Source of the DNA: Mycocentrospora acerina
Taxonomy: Eukaryota; Ascomycota; Dothideomycetes; Pleosporales
DNA length: 64,000 nt
Direction: 5' to 3'
Assembly: GCA_022701365.1 (NCBI GenBank)
Contig: JAKUHH010000201.1
Coordinates: 310,001-374,000, forward strand
Part shown: in pieces, positions 44,345 to 56,653 of the stretch
Position numbering within the stretch: the first letter of the stretch is position 1
Layout: each line of letters begins with the position of its first letter
Made by a program: the position numbers and the translations under genes
The notes under the pieces: model-generated
Told to the model about the DNA's origin: nothing
What the model saw: the letters and a program-made list of their open reading frames with translations, nothing else
Databases searched by the model: none

Positions 44345-45654
44345 GTTCAACAATTCAGGAAAAATTCGTGATGTACGAACCGCCTAAATTACAGATATAT
44401 GAGATTATCACGAATCTGAACGTAAACAGAAAACTGTACCTCTTTCCTTTGAGGACTCTGACTGTATGGTAATTATTCTTGACGATCTATGGTTACGAGA
44501 ACGGAGGGTTGCTCGATGATATCGAAATGGCAATTCTGCCTTGCGAGATACTGATATCAGAACAAGTGAGAATGGTTACCATAACTCTTCAAAATCCTGT
44601 TATACGAGACCAGACTTCAATCTATCCATCGAAAAAGCACTTCCGTCAGACGTGTAATCAACTGCTGACTGTCGTGCGCTATCCTCCCGGAAGGAAGTTC
44701 AAAAAGAACTCATCTCCGACGTTGCATGGAGAAAGAAAAGCCGCTTGACCGATATAAAACATATCCCCGCTCTTACAGTGCCAAACAATGTATCGCTGAA
44801 GGTTTGCTAAAGCAGTAGTAACTCAGAGCAGTGATTATGTACACAGATTTTCTAGTCTCTTTGAAGACAATGAGAGCTCTAACCAAGAATCTCATCATAC
44901 CAGGCTCTGGACGGGTTCAATGGGTTGATTTTGGCGATATGAATGTCTAGGGTTTCAATATGACTGTGGCTGTGACATGGCTAGGCAATAGCAGGCTGCC
45001 ATATCACACGGAAAGAGCTAAGACGACAAGAGCATATGCTGTAGCAATTCATGACTCTTTGCGAAGGATTCCCTAGGGGCGATCTCCTCCCAGCAGCGTC
45101 TTAGCCTTCCACGTATATGCACGAAAACCCTTACTACAGATCCAGATGAAAATCCCTGAACCCGGCCGGCGATTATTGGCTGTCGTCAGAGAACCGGGCC
45201 TTTGGTTGACAGCTCCCTCGCGCAGGGCCTTTGCCGCAGTATTGTACCTGCATAACGGCAGACTAGATCAATCGATCTTACGCCACACCACCAAGATGGC
45301 TTGACTACATCCCTCTTGATGCACTGCCCGTATTGAAAGTGCATGGTAATCTTCGAGTTCAGTGGTCTACTACGTCAGTTTTAGTAGACCTCGTCTCGGA
45401 CTCATCTCCTGTGACGTCCAAATGAAGAAATTCGTTTCGAGAAATACCCCACGTGACGCGTGTAGCAACACAACTACGCAACGGGATTGGTCCCCGAGCG
45501 CTAAGCCTTCACCCCGACCGATTATATTCAGGTGAGCAGCTTGTGACGGAGACTGATCATTCGGGTGCTCGTGCCGGTGATTCGGTTGGACATCTACATA
45601 TACCATGTCAGTACCGCACGCTGGTTCTGCCTCTCTTACACAACGGGTGTATTC
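44345..45654. other. Intergenic region
   Basis: 1.3 kb between the Zn2Cys6 regulator and the AnmK-like gene, same orientation. Only short unsupported frames. Confidence 0.5.
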
Positions 45655-47146
45655 ATGGCAAAGGTAATGCCCCAAGAGAATTACTCTAGCCAGCCCCGTT
45701 GCGACTCAGCCATGAGTGCTAGGGGTCTTGCTCAAAGTCCAAGGGACGCGACTGAGGTGAACGCGAGTAATGCTCTCGACCTCCGAGTCTTAGGGGTGAG
45801 TACAGGAAGTGGCTTGACCCAGCTCAATATTGCCCTGGTACGCTACCGTCGAAGAGCATTCGACGCTCCACTGCGTGTCGAGCTTCTAAATGTCAGTACT
45901 TTACCCTCCGCCATGCACAGTTCATCACTGACAGCTTTAGTACACAGAACTCCCCGTAGACTCTTCCGTCAGAGTCCACATCCTCAACTTGCTCCGTGGA
46001 GCTCAGCACAGGTCGTTGCTCGTAGAATCCATCAATACCGCACTCGGAAAGCTGTTTGCAAATGGTATCAAGACGTTCTGCCAAACACTTGACATACCAC
46101 GCACTGCCATTGATTTGGTGGGTACACACGCCCCTGCTGTGAGACGATTGCCTCTGCCTCGCACAAACAACGCAAGCAGCCACCTACTTGGGTGGAACGC
46201 CGTCATCACTCTCGAGACGGGAATAACCACCGCTTCCAATCTCTTTGTGGTTGAACGCGCGCAGCAAGAACGTTATGTTGCTCCCACCGCTTACATTGAC
46301 AGACTGCTGCTCCGGAGCCCCACAAAATTCCGCGCCTGTCTGGAGATCAATGAGCTGGTAACCCTCAGCTTCATTCCTAAATGTGGCGACGATGCCGCTC
46401 GCGAAACAACATCCTTTTACTGTGGCCTGGGCAGTCTCCTGACCGATTACGCCATGCGGTATTGCACCGCCAACACAGAAATCCAAGACCACGATGGCAA
46501 GTTCGCCGCCCACGGAGACGTCAACCAAATCATCGTCAATCGATTCATAAACACATACGACTACCTACGTATCGCACCGCCGATGCACATCGCGACTGAG
46601 ATGTTTGGTGATCACGAAGCCCAGCGCCTCATCGACGAATGCATCGCCATGCGCTTGTCCGAGTTCGATACCCTCGCGACCATCACACGCATCATCGCCC
46701 AGACGATTCTCATACGCTACCGCAGACTGGTCCTCACCCTCTTCCCACGCGATCAGCAAGTCGACGAGCTCTTCATCTGCGGCCCCGGCGCGAGAAACAT
46801 AAATATTATCGATTACCTTGAAGCCGAGCTTCCCGAGAGCGTCACCACAAAACCGCTCGACGATATTGGTATACCCTGTGATGCGAACGAGGCCGTGTGC
46901 TATGCGCATCTGGCACTCGAGGCGGCCTTGGGACGAGCGACACAGGATCTGGCATCTGTGGCGACGGCGTCGCCTCAAGTGAATATGGACGTAATAAAAG
47001 GGGAACTCACGCGCGGTTCAAATTGGGAAGAGTTGGTCCAGCGAGCTGCGCATTTCAGCCATGGGAAACAAATCACTGTTACACAAAGTGTCAGTGTTGT
47101 AGGGAGTCTGGAGAGGGATGTGAGGAATTTACAGTTGGAGAAGTGA
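45655..47146 (+). CDS. AnmK-like actin-fold protein, probably catalytically degenerate
   Basis: Two exons, 45655-45891 and 45941-47146, joined to 480 residues. It follows anhydro-N-acetylmuramic acid kinase (AnmK) along its length: LGVSTGSGLTQLNIALVRY at the N-terminal strand-loop, IDLVGTHAPAVRRLP, PTKFRACLEINELVTLSFIP, FYCGLGSLLTDYAMRY, DHDGKFAAHGDVN, TLATITRIIAQTILIRYRR, ELFICGPGARN and IGIPCDANEAVCYAHLALEA. Compared with the family pattern, the phosphate-loop SGTSxDGID is changed (no Asp), the SHGQT loop reads THAPA, the DFR catalytic segment is absent and the DTGPGN motif is broken. Start: ATGs at 45655, 45667 and 45712 are all in frame; the last fits homologous starts best. Likely a pseudokinase; true AnmK recycles peptidoglycan sugars. 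Confidence 0.8.
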
Positions 47147-47448
47147 GCTATGATGGAATGGGATCAGCACAGGCTAAGAAACGAATAACGACGTTTCGGT
47201 ATATTTCACACATATGTGGGAAGGACACCAATGCGGTGTAGGGAGCATTAGACGCGGAACTGGAGAGGTGGATAGCGTGTGACGACAACTTCGTCGGAGG
47301 CTGCAATTTATGGTTCAGACGACATCACGAAACGACACACGATATGCATATTGCGGCGTTACGACTTGGGCATATTACGATGGAATCATGAATAGCGTAC
47401 ATCTCTCTCTTTGGATACACCATGGTGCAGTCCGCTGGAATCGGCTAC
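47147..47448. other. Convergent intergenic region
   Basis: 302 bases between the 3' ends of the AnmK-like gene and the sugar transporter gene. Nothing recognised. Confidence 0.5.
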
Positions 47449-49363
47449 TCAGGGCGTAGCTGAAACATTGTCTTTCTTCCCTTCTACAATGTCTCGCATG
47501 ATTCGTGCCTTTCTTTGTTCTTCTGCTTCACTGCTGACGTCCTTGAACACCTCATCCATCTGCTCAAGTGTTTTACCCGCAGTTTCCGGAACACAAAAGT
47601 AAGTAAAGACAAAGGCGAGTCCGCAGAAGACGGCGAAGAAAGTATATGCACCGTAGCCGGTGTTCTGTACGAGTGGAGGTGTGACGAGACCCTGAGCTTG
47701 GTTAGCCATGTGAGTTGTGAAGGATTATGTGTCGAGAGACTTACGATGATGAAATTATTAAACCAATTGGAGCATGTCGACAGTGCAACACCCTTTGCAC
47801 GTAAGGAACTTGGGAAGATTTCGCTAGGCAAGGCCCACGGGACAGGACCCCATGTTGCGCCGAAGCTGAACATGTAGAAGAAGAGAAAGGCTACGGCGAC
47901 CCAGCCTTCTGCCACATACTCGGACCATCGTCCGCCGTACTTGCCGACCAGCACTGCGATGATTAAGTGGCAGATGAACATCAGCCCAGCGCCAATGAGC
48001 AACAGCGGGCGCCGGCCAAATCTATCCATAGTCCAAAGACTTGTCACAACACCGACGAGCTGCGTGCAGTTGATAATTCCAGAGAGCAGAAGCTGCATCT
48101 CGTAGTCCTGACCGAGGGTTTCGAACAGCGAGGGCGCGTAGTAGATGAGTGCATTGATACCCACAAACTGCTGGAAGAACATGATACCAACACCGACAAG
48201 AGTACGTTTCCAGCAGCCGTGACGGAAGCAGTCTAGCCAAGACGCAACCTCAAGCTTGAACCTGTTTGATCGTGTAGGCTCCTGCAGATCTGGATGTCTC
48301 TCCCGGTTGACTTCCTGTGCGAAAACAACTTCGGCGCGGATCTCGCACCATTCTTGGTAGACTCTTGAATCTGTTGCGGGGAGACCACGGAGCTTAGCGA
48401 GGACATCGAGGGCCTCGTCATTGCGGCCTTGACTTGAGAGCCAGCGAGGGGAGAAGGGCAAAAAGACGATACCTACACCGAGGATTAAGCCGGGGACCAT
48501 CTGGAGCAGGAAGGGTAGGCGCCAGGACCATTCGCCAGCCATGAAGCGTGTGCCGTAGGTAGTCCAGAAGGCGATCACGATGCCGAAGACGATGCTGAAC
48601 TCTTGCAGAACGAGAAGGGCGCCACGAATTTCTGGAGGCGCAATTTCAGAAATGTACAGTGGGGCGATGGTTGCCAGACTGTGAACTGTTAGTATTATGT
48701 GTATAGAGAAGACGACGTAGGCAACGTACGCTCCGATACCCATACCGCCAATCAGCCGCCCAATCGTCAGCATGGCATATTCGACAGCTGCGGTCTGCAG
48801 GATGCTACCAATTGTGAAAACAATAACTGCCACGACGATCGAGTACTTCCTAGACAGCTTGTCGGCAAGCCATCCCGCAAACAGCGCACCGATCAAAGCT
48901 CCAAGCTCAAGCATAGCAGTCATCAGTCCTTTCCAGAATCCAGCTCCAGAGGCCTGGGCCGAAACTCGAGGGAAGGTTTCAAGAAACTGGTCCATCACCA
49001 GAGTGACAGAGATGACACCCTGATCATACCCAAAGAGGAGTCTTAGTGGGTTCAGTCAGTTGCCTACGTTGTGAACAGAGATAGGAGAAACGACTTACCC
49101 GCCGATAGTTGCAAAGAGTGCACACATGGCGACATATTGATTTGAGAAAAGGCCCACGAACCCTGATATCAACATCAGTTCCAATCTAGCGACACTCCTC
49201 CCTTACAAGAAGACAAGAAAGCGAACTCACCACCCGGCCCATACGGCTCCCTAGCCACAAACGATTGATCCACATGCCCCATTTTCACAACCTCCTGATG
49301 GATTTGCGATCGTTCTGGGGCATATTCAATCGCGTCTTTCCTATCTGTATTTTCTTTCGACAT
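47449..49363 (-). CDS. MFS sugar transporter
   Basis: Plasma-membrane proton/sugar symporter of the sugar porter family. Five exons: 49363-49231, 49162-49099, 49041-48730, 48678-47745 and 47691-47449, joined to 561 residues with 12 predicted membrane helices. Family signatures are in place: LLFGYDQGVIS in helix 1, DKLSRKYSI after helix 2, GRLIGGMGIGA, PLYISEIAPPEIRGAL, GWSW-like GEWSWRLPF, PFSPRWL in the loop, QQFVGINALIYYAP in helix 7, MDRFGRRPLLLIGA, SEIFPSSLRAKG and PETAGKTLEQMDEVF at the end. A ~45-residue charged N-terminal tail precedes helix 1. The substrate (hexose, pentose or disaccharide) is not determined. Confidence 0.94.
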
Positions 49364-50592
49364 CTTTACACGTCACTGAAACGTTGAAATGCAGTGTATC
49401 AAACAAACACACCAGATGTTCGGAATAACAAAGGAATGACATTATGGCTGCCAACCGCCCATATTTATACACACTTCACACACACCATAGCCGGCTTCCC
49501 GTTATCAAAGGCCGACTCCACCATGGGTCCAACATGCCAGCTCGCTAGCGGGTATCCGGTTTTCTACGATGAGTCTGGGAGCTCGATTGGTTGTTGTCGT
49601 GCACGTGAACTGTGCGGTGGTATTTGGTCGGTGTGTCGAGCACGTCGGGTGCTCCATAGAAGACGCTCGAACGCCGCGGGCATTGGCTTGAACCACATGG
49701 GAATGCTTCGCGAGTCATTTTGTTGGGAGGGAGGGGGCCTGGAAATTCGTTGGAAAGAGAAGGTTCTGTGGGACTTGGCGAGTCTGGCCGAGCGCACTTC
49801 AACGGTTGTAGGATGTTGTGGGAGAGTGAAAGAGACGGGCAGGCAGATAGTGAATAGAATAGACGACTTGATATCACAAAAGACATGCTTGATAGAGCCC
49901 ATTGATTTGATGATCAAACTCATGCTGCTGGCAATTCCTCTGCGTGTCCATCTCCCTTTGCTGGGGCTTCCCAAGACCCGCAATGTGTAAACCTCCGTGC
50001 GTGTCGTCATGCGCTTCCGACGCTCCTACAACACATCTGGAGACCCCATATGCTTCCCCAATTTCTCCCCAGACTTTGGCGCCGCATCGTCCCGCTTCCG
50101 TGCAGCGCCCCAAGCCTAATCCCATCCAATTGCGTCGCTGGCGTTTGACGAAGAATTTCCATGTCGTTTGACGTCGGCGGCAGGAATTGCCGTCGGAGGT
50201 GCAGATCGGGTAAATGGGAAGGGGGCGCTAGCATGATTTGGGTAGCAGGATCCGCCAAGCTTTGCCAGAATCGATTGCCAGAGTAATTCTACCCGCTTGG
50301 ATTTGGTAATGGCAATATCGGCCTGCCTTGTTGGGTGATCCGCACGGGCTTGACGTCAAGTGAGACAGAGCATGCATGACATGGAATGGGAACACATCGG
50401 GGAGAATTGTGATAACAATACTGTTCTACTGCATATCTGGCGCAAGATGCTGAAGATAGACACTCTAACAAGAGTGCGGAGAAAACGCCTGGGGAATGCA
50501 AACTTTCGTAACTCATATCCGAACATCAACAGTGGAACGCCAATCACCCCAGTTTCAAATCAGCAACTAGATCATCCCCCGCTCGGTCGATT
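49364..50592. other. Intergenic region upstream of the sugar transporter
   Basis: 1.2 kb. The left part is the sugar transporter promoter, the right part the 3' flank of the RecQ helicase gene. Open frames of up to about 200 codons overlap on both strands and cover the TATA box, so I do not call them genes. Confidence 0.5.
49462..49469 (-). promoter_or_regulatory. Candidate TATA box of the sugar transporter gene
   Basis: Reads TATAAATA on the minus strand, about 100 bases upstream of the ATG at 49363. Confidence 0.5.
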
Positions 50593-53500
50593 TCATGTCG
50601 GCATCGCCATGATCGACGCCCATTGCCCAGTTGAACTCCCACCTGCACCAGGACCTCCCCCCTTGCGACTGCCTCCACCTGCGGGCTTCCTTGATGGCCC
50701 AGCACCCCCTCCAGATGCTCTGCTACCCGACGCCTTTCCTGTTGCTCGCTTCCTGACGCCGCTGGGTTTGCCAAAACTTCCAGATCTTCGAGGAAATTTA
50801 CCCTTCTTGTGCCCAGCTCCTGTAGCTCTTGAGCCAGTCCTCGAGGCAGGTGCTTTAGCAACTGAGGCGCCAGTGGGAGCTTGTAGTTGAGTCATCGTCT
50901 TTCTGTACTCCTCGACTTCTGGGTCTGCGTGCTGGGTGAAGAAATGACTTGTATGAACAGCACCGTCATCATCGTCTTCGTCATAAGAATAGTCAGTCTC
51001 GTCTTCCGCAACAGCTGGTGGATCGTCGTCGTCGCTTGATAGTAGGTCTACAACAACACGGTGATTAGGATCCTCTGGTTGCCCGTACTCATCGTCGTCA
51101 TCGTCATCTAATACTTCATGTACGATGTGTGCACGTAAAGCAGATAAATGCTTCCGCCGTGGCGTATTATCTGCGTAAAACTCCCTGGAGTTCTTGGCTA
51201 GCTTTAGAAACTTGTTGCCGTAGAGATCAACCATTTCTGGTCGGATGCCAGGCAGAGCTCGCATCTCCTCTAGATTCACTGGTAATTCCAATCCCATCTC
51301 TCGGAGCACAGTGTCGGTAAAAATTGCATGGCGATGGTTCTTTTCCCTCATAATCCCTTCCCTCAAGTTACGTGCTCCTTTCATGAAGTCGTCCAGTAAG
51401 GCTAGCTGAGTTTCTGTCATACCTTCAAGTCTCTGATCATTTATAATAGGGGCACTGAGACTCTTCGTCTTGGTGGCTTTTGCCGGTTTAGCAACTCGCA
51501 CTGGTGCAAACTCGCCGAAATCTGAATCATTCGTGATGAAGTCATTCACGTTACCGCGACCTCTCTGATTACGTGTTGGATGCCGAGGTTCGTCGTAGTA
51601 ATCTTCGTCCTCGTCTTCGTCATCTTGGTTGTACGTGTATTGACGGATGTTGTGCTTCGGTGCTCGAACTGGAGATGAGACATATGTTGACGGGTATTCT
51701 GACTTTTGCTTCTTAGGTTTCTTTACCGCAGGCTCCTTGGCCTTTGCTTTTCCAGTTGAGGCGCGGACCTGGAGTTTCAACTGCTTTCGCTTGCTTTCGT
51801 AATGGTTGCGGCCTGACGCAGGCTAAGAGAGTCAGCGGTGAAATGAAAACTGGGCCAGAGTAACTTACATGAAGGTAGTTGGTGGCAAAACCAACCTTGT
51901 TGGTGATACTGGACTCTTTGAAATCCCCAGCATCAAGCAGGTACTGAAAGATGCGCTCGTTATCGCCTCGATCTAGATGTTCGCCAAAGCCCCACCCAAC
52001 CTCAGCCAGACCAGTCTTTCCAATCTTGGCGCCCTTTGCACCTCGGAAAGCATCAACACATTGATGCATTGTAACTTTGTTGCCGTGAACAGCGCTAACT
52101 AGTTTGATAGCCATGGCAGCGTACTCTGTGAGATCTTTTGTGATAAATGTAGCATCAGAACGACAATTGTCGCAGGTCGATCTACAGTTCTTGGGATCGA
52201 ACGATTCGCTGAAGTAACCCAGCACTTGAGCACGTCGGCAATCGGCCTTGTTCTCACAAAACTGAATCACGGTTCGAAGCATGTCCTTGAGCCGTTGTTT
52301 CTGCTCCCAGCTACCTTCTCCCTCCTCGATCATTTTTCGCAAAGTCCTTGAGTCGTTGTACTGGTAGTACAAGTAACACTCCGACCGCTTTCCGTCACGG
52401 CCAGCACGGCCAGTTTCCTGGTAGTAACCCTCCAAGCTCTTGGGTAAAGTATGGTGGATGACATAACGCACGTCAGCCTTATCTATACCCATTCCAAAGG
52501 CTATTGTGGCAACAATGACTTGGTATTCATTTGCCTGCCACTTGCGCTGAACCTCAGATCTTTCTTTGGACTCCATTCCAGCATGGTAATGGAATGCACG
52601 GATACCGAGATCGGAAAGCTTTGAGGCCACTTGTTCACAGCTTTTGCGAGACAGACAGTATATAATGCCAGACTTTCCCATATACCGCTCTTTGATTAGA
52701 TCTGCGAAGCTGTTGACTATATTTTTTGCCTTGGGCAGAACCTCATATGAAAGATTAGGTCGGTTGAAACTTTGCGTAAACTGTTGACACCCCTGAATAC
52801 CCAAATTGGCAACAACATCAGTGCGAACGAGCTGGGTTGCCGTCGCTGTGAGAGCAATAACAGGAACGCCTGGGAGTTGGCGTATAACATCTCCCAGTGC
52901 TTTATAGTCCGGACGAAAGTCGTGGCCCCATTGACTGACGCAATGGGCTTCGTCAATAACAATCCTGGCTAAGCGATCACGAGCATGAAGCTGCTGGAAG
53001 ATAGCAATCATTCTCTGATTCTTACTAAGCATTTCTGGGGTGAGATAGAGTAGCTGTATAAACTCTTGAGGTTCCCGTTTGTGCAACCCGCTCATGATGT
53101 GATTCTTTTGTTCTGTAGTGGATTCTCCATTGATCAATGCCGCTCCCATATTGAAGCGTTGGCAGGCAGAAGTAACCTGATCCTCCATCAAGCTCAGAAG
53201 CGGCGACACCACAATCGTCACACCCTTTGTTCTGCCTGAAGCAATGACGGATGGTAACTGATAGCATAACGATTTCCCGCCCCCAGTCGGCATCAAAACA
53301 AAGCAATGTTTTCCGGCTAGAGTAGTGTTGATAGCATCTAACTGACCTGGCCGGAAGCCTCGAAGACCAAATTGATGTATCAAAGCTTGTCTCACATCTT
53401 GTGACCAAGGAAAGTTCATCCCTGGCGTGTTCTTGCCAGGTATGTTGAGCTGTGCTTTCTTTGGCGAGGTCTGCTGGAGTTTCTGCTGTCCTTGATTGAT

Positions 53501-55942
53501 CGCAGTCTCCCGGAAGACTTCACGAGAGCGAGTCGCTGCCTGGACTTCTGCTCTCTCACCCCTCCAATCGAAGCTGCCTGGTGCTTGATTTTCGATGTTG
53601 CTGATTTCATGAAGAAAGTCCTCGTCGTCGTCCACACCGAAATCATCGTGAACATTGTCATCGCCGTCATCAATTACCGTGGGACGTTCGAGGGGACGGC
53701 CCATGCTGGTAGTGAAAAGCGATGAACTGCCATCATCCTCAAACTCCATAGTCCCAAATTCCTCAGGCGTGTGGAAAGATTCTTGGCCACTGGACTCACG
53801 AGCAGCGACAGGCTCATGGCGCTGCTGGGGTAGATGCCGCTGTGGAGTTTCGGGTATACGATGGGATCGCTCTGGCACTTTCGATCTGGACCGGCTGTTG
53901 GCGCTCTCGTCATCACCCCGATTTAGATACAATTGTGGTAGTGGCGAGGTAGCACGCTGATCCCCAGCAAACCTAATACGGCGAGTGGGCGTCCATACTT
54001 CTTGAGCAGAAACCTGCGTTTGTCTGACATATTGAGTTTGCGGGACATGTCCGTGGCCCAAATCGGATGAAGTCTTGATTCTCTGGCGTGCAGATGGAGC
54101 CTGTGTTGATTTTATGACGACATTGCTAGAGTGTTTCGGCTCGACTTTTACCATGGGCTGGGATTGTTGCTTGATGCCTGCCATATCCAGAAGATGGTAC
54201 ATTTGGACTTGTATATCGTTGAGAGGTTTCTGCAATTTGTTAATGGCTTGACCGTCTGCCTCGATTGAATCGAAGTGTCCAATATTTAGGTCATTTTCAA
54301 GTTTTTCTTTGATTTTCTGGCGTTCTGCGCATATATCCGTGTGCTTCGCTCTTAGAGCCATTAGCTGTTCGACGGCTTCTTTGCGTGAGCGTGCGCATGC
54401 CATTTTCTCTTGTTCGCGCGAATCTGGCTTCCCAGACTCTTGCAAATGATTGAGAAACGCATCACGAGCTCGATCCCAGGCTGAGCTTGCAGCGTTGAGA
54501 TGGAACTGCAAGCGGTGCCCTTCTGAGCTCAAAAATCTGTCCACGGATTGATTAATGGCGGCTAAATTCTCCTTGGATAAATCAGATGACGATGGTACAG
54601 GTCTGGACTGTGACGCAGAGGCGCTGGATGTAATCTGCGCTTGCTTTGGCGCAGCTGGCTTCTTCCTAGGAGACTGTGATTTAGTCGGCGTCGGCATTGA
54701 GTCGACCTTCGTCCCGTAAGGACTAGGACTGCGAGCAACCTTGTGAGGGGAGCGGATCGGCAGAAGCATCTGGTCGGTTTGGTGTTTGCTTGGGCTTTTA
54801 CTTGGTGTCTTATTGCGAGTTCTCTTCGGAGGTGATGGAGACCTGGGTTCCGACTGCACATCGAGATCCATGTCGTCAAAGCCGCCAAAGTCGTCATCTG
54901 AGTCATCTGAGTCCATCACAATTCTTTTGGACTTTGGTGTTTGCAGGTGCTCCGCTGTTATCTTGTTTTTCAGAGGGGAAGGACTTCGGGCCTGTTTACC
55001 TATTTTACGAGCTGGAGCAGACGTATCAGAAGGTACTCGGCTAAGGGGTTTGCGTTTGCGACTGCGAGCAGAGGACATAGGTTCGGCGGCCGCCACGTGA
55101 TGATCTTCATACTCTGATGGCACTGGCACTCCCAGGGTATGTGCGCCACCCGTAGAATAAGGCGGAGGTGGGTCATCGGGGGCCATGACCATGTCGTCAA
55201 TGTCGGCGAACTCGCCATTATCTGCGGGAGCAGGACTCAGTGCGGGAACTGTCCGCGACCATGTCGGCTCGGGGGACGTTACGTGTTGAATATCTTCTTC
55301 AAACTCGGCGCTTTTCCGCTTCTTCCCCTTTGTATTGCGAGCTCGAATTGGAGAGGAAGGGACTTCGTCGTCGCCAGTCAGATCAATTGCGGGGACATCG
55401 ACCGACTGGAGACGCTGCTTTCTGCTTGTTGGCTGTGTTGAAGGCAGTGTTGCTGGATATGCAGCACTTTTCTTTCTCACAGTGATCCCATCTTGTCCTG
55501 AAACCCATGCCAGCCCATCTACCCCGCTGCGAGGCTCTTCCGTAATACTCTGCTCTCCCCCCGCCGATGCAGAAGTTGTGGCGTAAGGTGGAAGTCCTGC
55601 TAAGACAAGCCTGGGCTTTCCAACACCAGGTGTGGCTCGCAGCCTGGCCATGTCCTCGCTGGCACCTGCCGTTCCTGGTGGGTTGTGTATGTCTATCGTC
55701 TTTGCGCGTCCAAGGGTGCGGGGCTGGATGGGGCGTGTAACGGGGGGTGGGGGTGCTGGCTCAAAAGCAGATTCAGGCGCATCATTGATAGCCGATTCGA
55801 GCAGGAATGAGGGTTGCTGCGAAAGTGTGTCGAAGTTTGTGGGCGCCTCGGGATCATATACAACAAGTGAAGTGGCGGGGGGAATAAAGGGCTTGGTGGA
55901 CTGGAACCAGGTAAGATGCTTCCTGAGATTGTTCTGAGGCAT
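50593..55942 (-). CDS. SGS1: RecQ-family ATP-dependent DNA helicase (Sgs1/BLM-like)
   Basis: 3'-5' helicase that with Top3-Rmi1 resolves recombination intermediates and restarts forks. Two exons, 55942-51869 and 51822-50593, joined to 1767 residues; the 46-base intron falls after NKVGFATNYLH. The first ~860 residues are charged and disordered with KRKR-type nuclear signals and acidic patches (SDDSDDDFGGFDDMDLD), as in Sgs1. Helicase core: Walker A LMPTGGGKSLCYQLP near residue 884, DEAH box VIDEAHCVSQWGHDFRP near 995, motif VI GYYQETGRAGRDGK. The RQC zinc site has CRRAQVLGYF and CRSTCDNC. Exon 2 carries an HRDC domain (~1490-1580: LPVNLEEMRALPGIRPEMV) and a Gly/Arg/Ser-rich basic tail. Confidence 0.96.
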
Positions 55943-56065
55943 TAGAGCGTCGCATCGCTATTGGAAGGGTCCGCGTCAATATTCTACGCGTAGGCATACA
56001 TCGGGTTGCGGCGCTGCGAGTGTCGTGGTGGCGATGTCGTGGCTGTCGTGCTTGTGTGTTGTTTG

Positions 56066-56071
56066 ACGCGT
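56066..56071. promoter_or_regulatory. ACGCGT, candidate MCB (MBF) site for SGS1
   Basis: Palindromic ACGCGT 125 bases upstream of the SGS1 start codon. In yeasts MBF binds this motif in G1/S genes; its activity here is inferred only. Confidence 0.4.
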
Positions 56072-56479
56072 CTCTCAGCCGCGTTGGTCGTACCTGCCAA
56101 TCGCCACATCACGTGATGGCATATGCACAACTACCGCCTCTTATGATTGGACGACTTTGATCAATTCCTCACAACCCATACATTATTCGATGTTATCATG
56201 CAAATAGCCTGAATTGCCTGCCACAACAGCTTTTTATCATTTCATCAAAATGTTGAGTGGGCAGTCATGACATGTGATGACTCAAGCTGGTCGCCTCAAA
56301 TGTCATCTATGGCTGACAATCGTGGCCTTTCTTCACACCAAATCTCTGCATTCGAATTTCAATATCCGTTGATATCCGGTGTCTGGCTGATTTGATGCAT
56401 AGGATACCACCATTTTCAAAGCGACGCCCAAAATAGCGAACTCTTACCGCCAAAACAAGGATTGGAAACGTATTGACTG

Positions 56480-56487
56480 TATAAATA
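56480..56487 (+). promoter_or_regulatory. Candidate TATA box of the PLP decarboxylase gene
   Basis: TATAAATA on the plus strand, 167-174 bases upstream of the ATG at 56654. Confidence 0.5.
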
Positions 56488-56653
56488 GGCGTTGAACCTT
56501 TTCTGGCGGTAACGACAAATTCTGGAGCCAACATTAGAAGTCAGTAAATATAATAGTCATACACCGTCGTGACCAATACCCAAAATCCTTTCGTACGAAC
56601 ATAACAATTAACTTCTCCTGGTAGTTTTCATTAGCCTCACTACACGTCTCATC

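Larger units (their letters stand above)
55943..56653. promoter_or_regulatory. Divergent promoter, SGS1 / PLP decarboxylase
   Basis: 711 bases between head-to-head starts. It contains an ACGCGT (MluI cell-cycle box) at 56066-56071, about 125 bases upstream of the SGS1 start, and TATAAATA at 56480-56487, about 170 bases before the decarboxylase start. Confidence 0.55.

Noticed and set aside
42507..49363. Possible metabolic gene cluster (regulator, AnmK-like, transporter)
   Set aside because: No synthase or core biosynthetic enzyme is present; co-location of a Zn2Cys6 factor and an MFS transporter alone is not evidence.
49394..50010. 198-codon plus-strand frame and overlapping minus-strand frames upstream of the sugar transporter
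   Set aside because: The region carries the transporter's TATA box and promoter; the translations look random.
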